The notes under the pieces: generated by a model | What the model was told of the DNA's origin: nothing | Seen by the model: only the letters and a program-made list of their open reading frames with translations | Databases searched by the model: none | Position numbers and translations under genes: made by a program | Shown: one piece after another, positions 61,001 through 64,000 of the stretch | Layout of the letters: every line of letters starts with the position of its first letter | How positions within the stretch are numbered: the first letter of the stretch is position 1 | Assembly: GCA_027574665.1 (NCBI GenBank) | Contig: CM050666.1 | Location: forward strand, 9,362,001 to 9,426,000 | Direction: 5' to 3' | DNA: 64,000 bases | From: Rhynochetos jubatus | Lineage: Eukaryota > Chordata > Aves > Eurypygiformes > Rhynochetidae

Positions 61001-64000
61001 AAGTAAGATTGGATAACTGTATCTGTGGGAGCGGAGACTGCATGTAATGGTTATTTACCCTTCGGTCTGAAATAACGATAAAGATGAAACGTACCAAAAA
61101 ACTAGGCAGAAAACAACGAAATACTCGGCGCGTTAATATTTACTTTTGATCTCCATTACGATGCAGAAGTATAAGTGGGGGCCTCGAGAACAAAAATCGG
61201 GTTTGTACTACAGTATGTTTTATGGAATAAGAAACATGACCAAGGAAAGCCCCAGTAACACAAAAAACATGTAGCGTTAAAGCCACCACAGATGCGATGC
61301 AGTTGCACATCAAGCTTCGCACATTCTCTGTGAGCTGACTTCAAAAACAGTACTTGGGGGACAGGAAAAAGAGGGGTCCGCGGAGATGCCCAGTGGTTAG
61401 AAGGCACACTGTCACGATGCAGAAACCACATGAAACCACTCTCCCTCCAGTGCCTGAATTACTGGAAAGAAGTGAGACGGAAAAAAGCCAAAACAAAGCA
61501 AACCTCCTAATTAGTGTTAAAATGAAACGAAGGCACTCTCTTATGAGGCAGGATGCACATTTTTCTGTAGTGTGCTCTTGGAGAGGTCTAGGACTATCAC
61601 TCCCATAATGTATGAAAAGATGTAATCCCTAGGTATACACAAATCTTTTCCAAGTGTTTTTAAAGCTAGCATCTGTAGCAACACATATTTTGCAGCAAAT
61701 ATTTAGAATGAAATATTTCATAAAGTACTTCAGCACTTCTTTGAGTGTTTAATTTATCTGACATAAAAGAACAAGAGTATATAGCATTTTCCTGTAAGTG
61801 GATGTAAAATACGCATTGCATGGATCCCTGTAATTAAAAAAACAGCAAATCATTGTCATTAATGCACAAGCAAGATCATAAATGAATACATTATTAAGTC
61901 CTACTGAATTAATGTTTAACTGCAATAGAGTTGAAATTGAATGAGGCAATTAATCAGAGTAAGAACTGAAAAAAAAGCCACATCTGTCTCACTTTGAATA
62001 CACTGAGCAAAACGACCTTCAGAACGGTACTGCCAATCAAACCACGCCGCCCACCGATGTGACAGTCTTGGTGCCACCACAGAGAGAAAGTTTAGTCAGT
62101 GTAACAGATACAAGCTTTCCGTCTGAGTCACTTCATGGGTACATCTCACCCTGAGGGAATAAAACATTATGTCTCAAGGGTCTTATTTCATAAAATCATG
62201 AATGTTCAGATGGTGAAGCTCATGCTGGTTATAAATGTGAACTACATCTGCTCAAAGTCACCAGAAAATGAAACTGGGGGAGTTGACATACATTAATGAT
62301 AATTTTTAAAGGCCTAATGCTCTTCAACATCTAGGGGAGGCTAAAAAAAATGATGTTCAGGAGCTTTTGTTCCACGATTGTGCTTTGATCAACTACAGTA
62401 GAGTAAGTTGAATTTCTCCTCATCAGTCAAACTCTGTAGTGGAATTGTCTTTAACGGGTTAATTAAACTCCCTCAGGTTCTTGACTGTTGAAACGTCTTA
62501 GTTCAATTTATTACAGGGTTTAAGGAGGAATAAAATGATAATACTGATGACAATAATGACCCTTATCCTAGCTAAAGCTTTTTGCACATCCCATGTAGAA
62601 CAGCATCTATTGTTCCAGAGTCCTACCTTTGACAGATAGGTAGCTGCACGTACTTTGCTTCAGTGTAACATAGTATGAATAACAAACAATATTTTAAAAG
62701 AAAAACCCATTGGCACTTTTGTAGCAAGTTCTTAAGTAATAATTAACTTTTAATAAAGATTTTTTTTCCTCTTAATGCAAATGAACTGCAAATTCTTCAA
62801 ACCATAATTGTTTTCCTACGTTGAACTGATAGAGCAACTGGTGTGCAGGTAATCAGCACAGTCATTTCCCTTTCAGCAGTAATAAGGACTAGATTCAGGA
62901 TTTTCCATTAAAAAAAGAGGATTGCTAAGATATTAATTGATAAAGCAGATAATAATTAGGGGCTAGGAAAGTTTGCCAGAGAGCTGAATAGTGGTTAACC
63001 TGTTCCTACGCTCCAGCTATCGTATCAATGGGTGCGTTAAAGCCATCGTGTTACTTTACAAAGCACAATAATTTCTCATTTGTGCACAATAACACAGCCT
63101 TTCACACCAAAAATCCAAGTCAAGCTATAGTTGCCTTTCCATCAACTCTGGCAATCATGCATTTGGCCACAGTGCATAAACCGGGTATTGCCAAGGCACT
63201 TGGAGATCAGCACGGGCACCACCTCAACTCATCGGGGAGAGACGGTGTCTCCACCCGAGTCACTGACCTTCCTATGGTGCATTTGAAAGACAACCCCCAG
63301 CACCAAGAACTTTAAAAACTTGTTGGGAAAGCGAAGTCTAGTGTGGGAAATGAGGGTGCCGGATGAGAATGGTTCTGGGCCAGTGGGTAGGAAGACGACA
63401 GGGTGGGTTCCTGGTCTCTGCCAGCTTTAAGACTCCAAAGAGTTGCCTCGTGCACATTTCCTCACCCCCTAAGCCAATGAAGTCCCATCAGTGAGCAGGG
63501 AAACTGCGCTTGACTTTTGGGTAACAGTCAAGAACTACTGTTCCATGCTGAACTGCACATCCCTCCCTTCAGAAAGTGTCACGTTCTGGCTGAATCCTGA
63601 CCTGACCTGACCTGGTGGTCTACATTTTGTGGACTTCCATGAGATTGATGTTGGGGTCTGTAATAGAAAGGGTGAGCCAGGAAGAAGGAAGAGCAAGAAG
63701 AAAGCAGGAGTGGGGGCAATTCACTTGCACACACAATCCCAAAGATAAACTCAACAAAGCAATTAAGCTTCAACAGAAACAAGACAGTTCTTTCTGTTTT
63801 GTTTTGGGTTTTTTTTTCCCAGTGTGAATGTTAATTACTGTGCCTTACAGCAGAGATAACGAGAGGGTTTTACTGCCTAGCATTTTTCAAACAAAGACAT
63901 GAAAAATTCATGAGCAGGGAAGACCTTGGTGTTGAGCTTCAGTTTTCTTGTCAAATATTCCAGCTCTGGAGGTCCTTGGGAAGGTTACATGGCAATATTT
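58043..64000. other. Non-coding, AT-rich; no gene seen
   Basis: A T run precedes aattaaa at about 59480-59500. There is a CCTGA tandem at 63596-63614 and an octamer at 62775-62782. 62850-62970 looks like a conserved element, with TATTAATTGA (62931-62940) and AATAATTAGG (62951-62960). A donor-like CTGCAG|gtaaag on minus near 59109 has no acceptor with a pyrimidine tract. Confidence 0.5.
63596..63614 (+). repeat. CCTGA pentamer tandem
   Basis: Three perfect CCTGA units followed by a partial unit (cctgg). Too short for a functional reading. Confidence 0.8.

Noticed and set aside
1-64000. CRISPR arrays, tRNA or rRNA genes, operons, phage or plasmid modules
   Set aside because: Looked for and not seen; the CR1 elements and splice-type signals show vertebrate nuclear DNA, where such systems are not expected.

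Overview
This window reads as vertebrate, almost certainly bird, nuclear DNA. The main evidence is several truncated CR1 LINEs whose 3' ends carry the bird/reptile-type ATTCTATG-like tail (7465-7540, 12052-12121, 42722-43625, 57878-58042). Much older amniote repeats (MIR-like SINEs and an L3/CR1-like LINE) and a low overall interspersed-repeat load fit the same picture. No bacterial, plasmid or viral gene organisation, rRNA, tRNA or CRISPR array was seen. The species cannot be named from this sequence.

Almost all of the 64 kb is non-coding. The only stretch I can defend as protein-coding is a 30-nt exon on the minus strand (40389-40418). It encodes the ten residues CDSESDIDDK and has near-consensus splice sites on both sides. 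The peptide resembles a short acidic segment of the AUTS2/FBRSL1/FBRS family, best FBRSL1 from memory. If so, the window is the inside of that gene on the minus strand: 40419-64000 is the intron upstream of the microexon and 1-40388 the intron downstream.

Layout. 1-12 kb: AT-rich intronic sequence with homeodomain-, SOX- and POU-type motif clusters and two small CR1 tails. 12-35 kb: repeat-poor, with one MIR-like SINE (28510-28605), a GC-rich patch (27360-27790) and a conserved-looking element holding a spaced 13-bp direct repeat (31000-31255). 35-36.2 kb: 3' part of an ancient LINE. 36.2-42.7 kb: the microexon and its surroundings. 42.7-43.6 kb: a CR1 copy with two internal deletions. 43.6-57.7 kb: several conserved-looking blocks (45.56-45.85, 48.1-49.3, 53.85-53.96, 54.5-54.7 kb), long purine/pyrimidine tracts and old SINE/LINE scraps. 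57.9-64 kb: another CR1 tail, then AT-rich sequence.

The open reading frames of 60-195 codons scattered on both strands are chance frames. They overlap each other on opposite strands, show no recognisable domain, and mostly lack convincing splice signals. The conserved-element calls rest on look and motif content only, because no alignment could be run.
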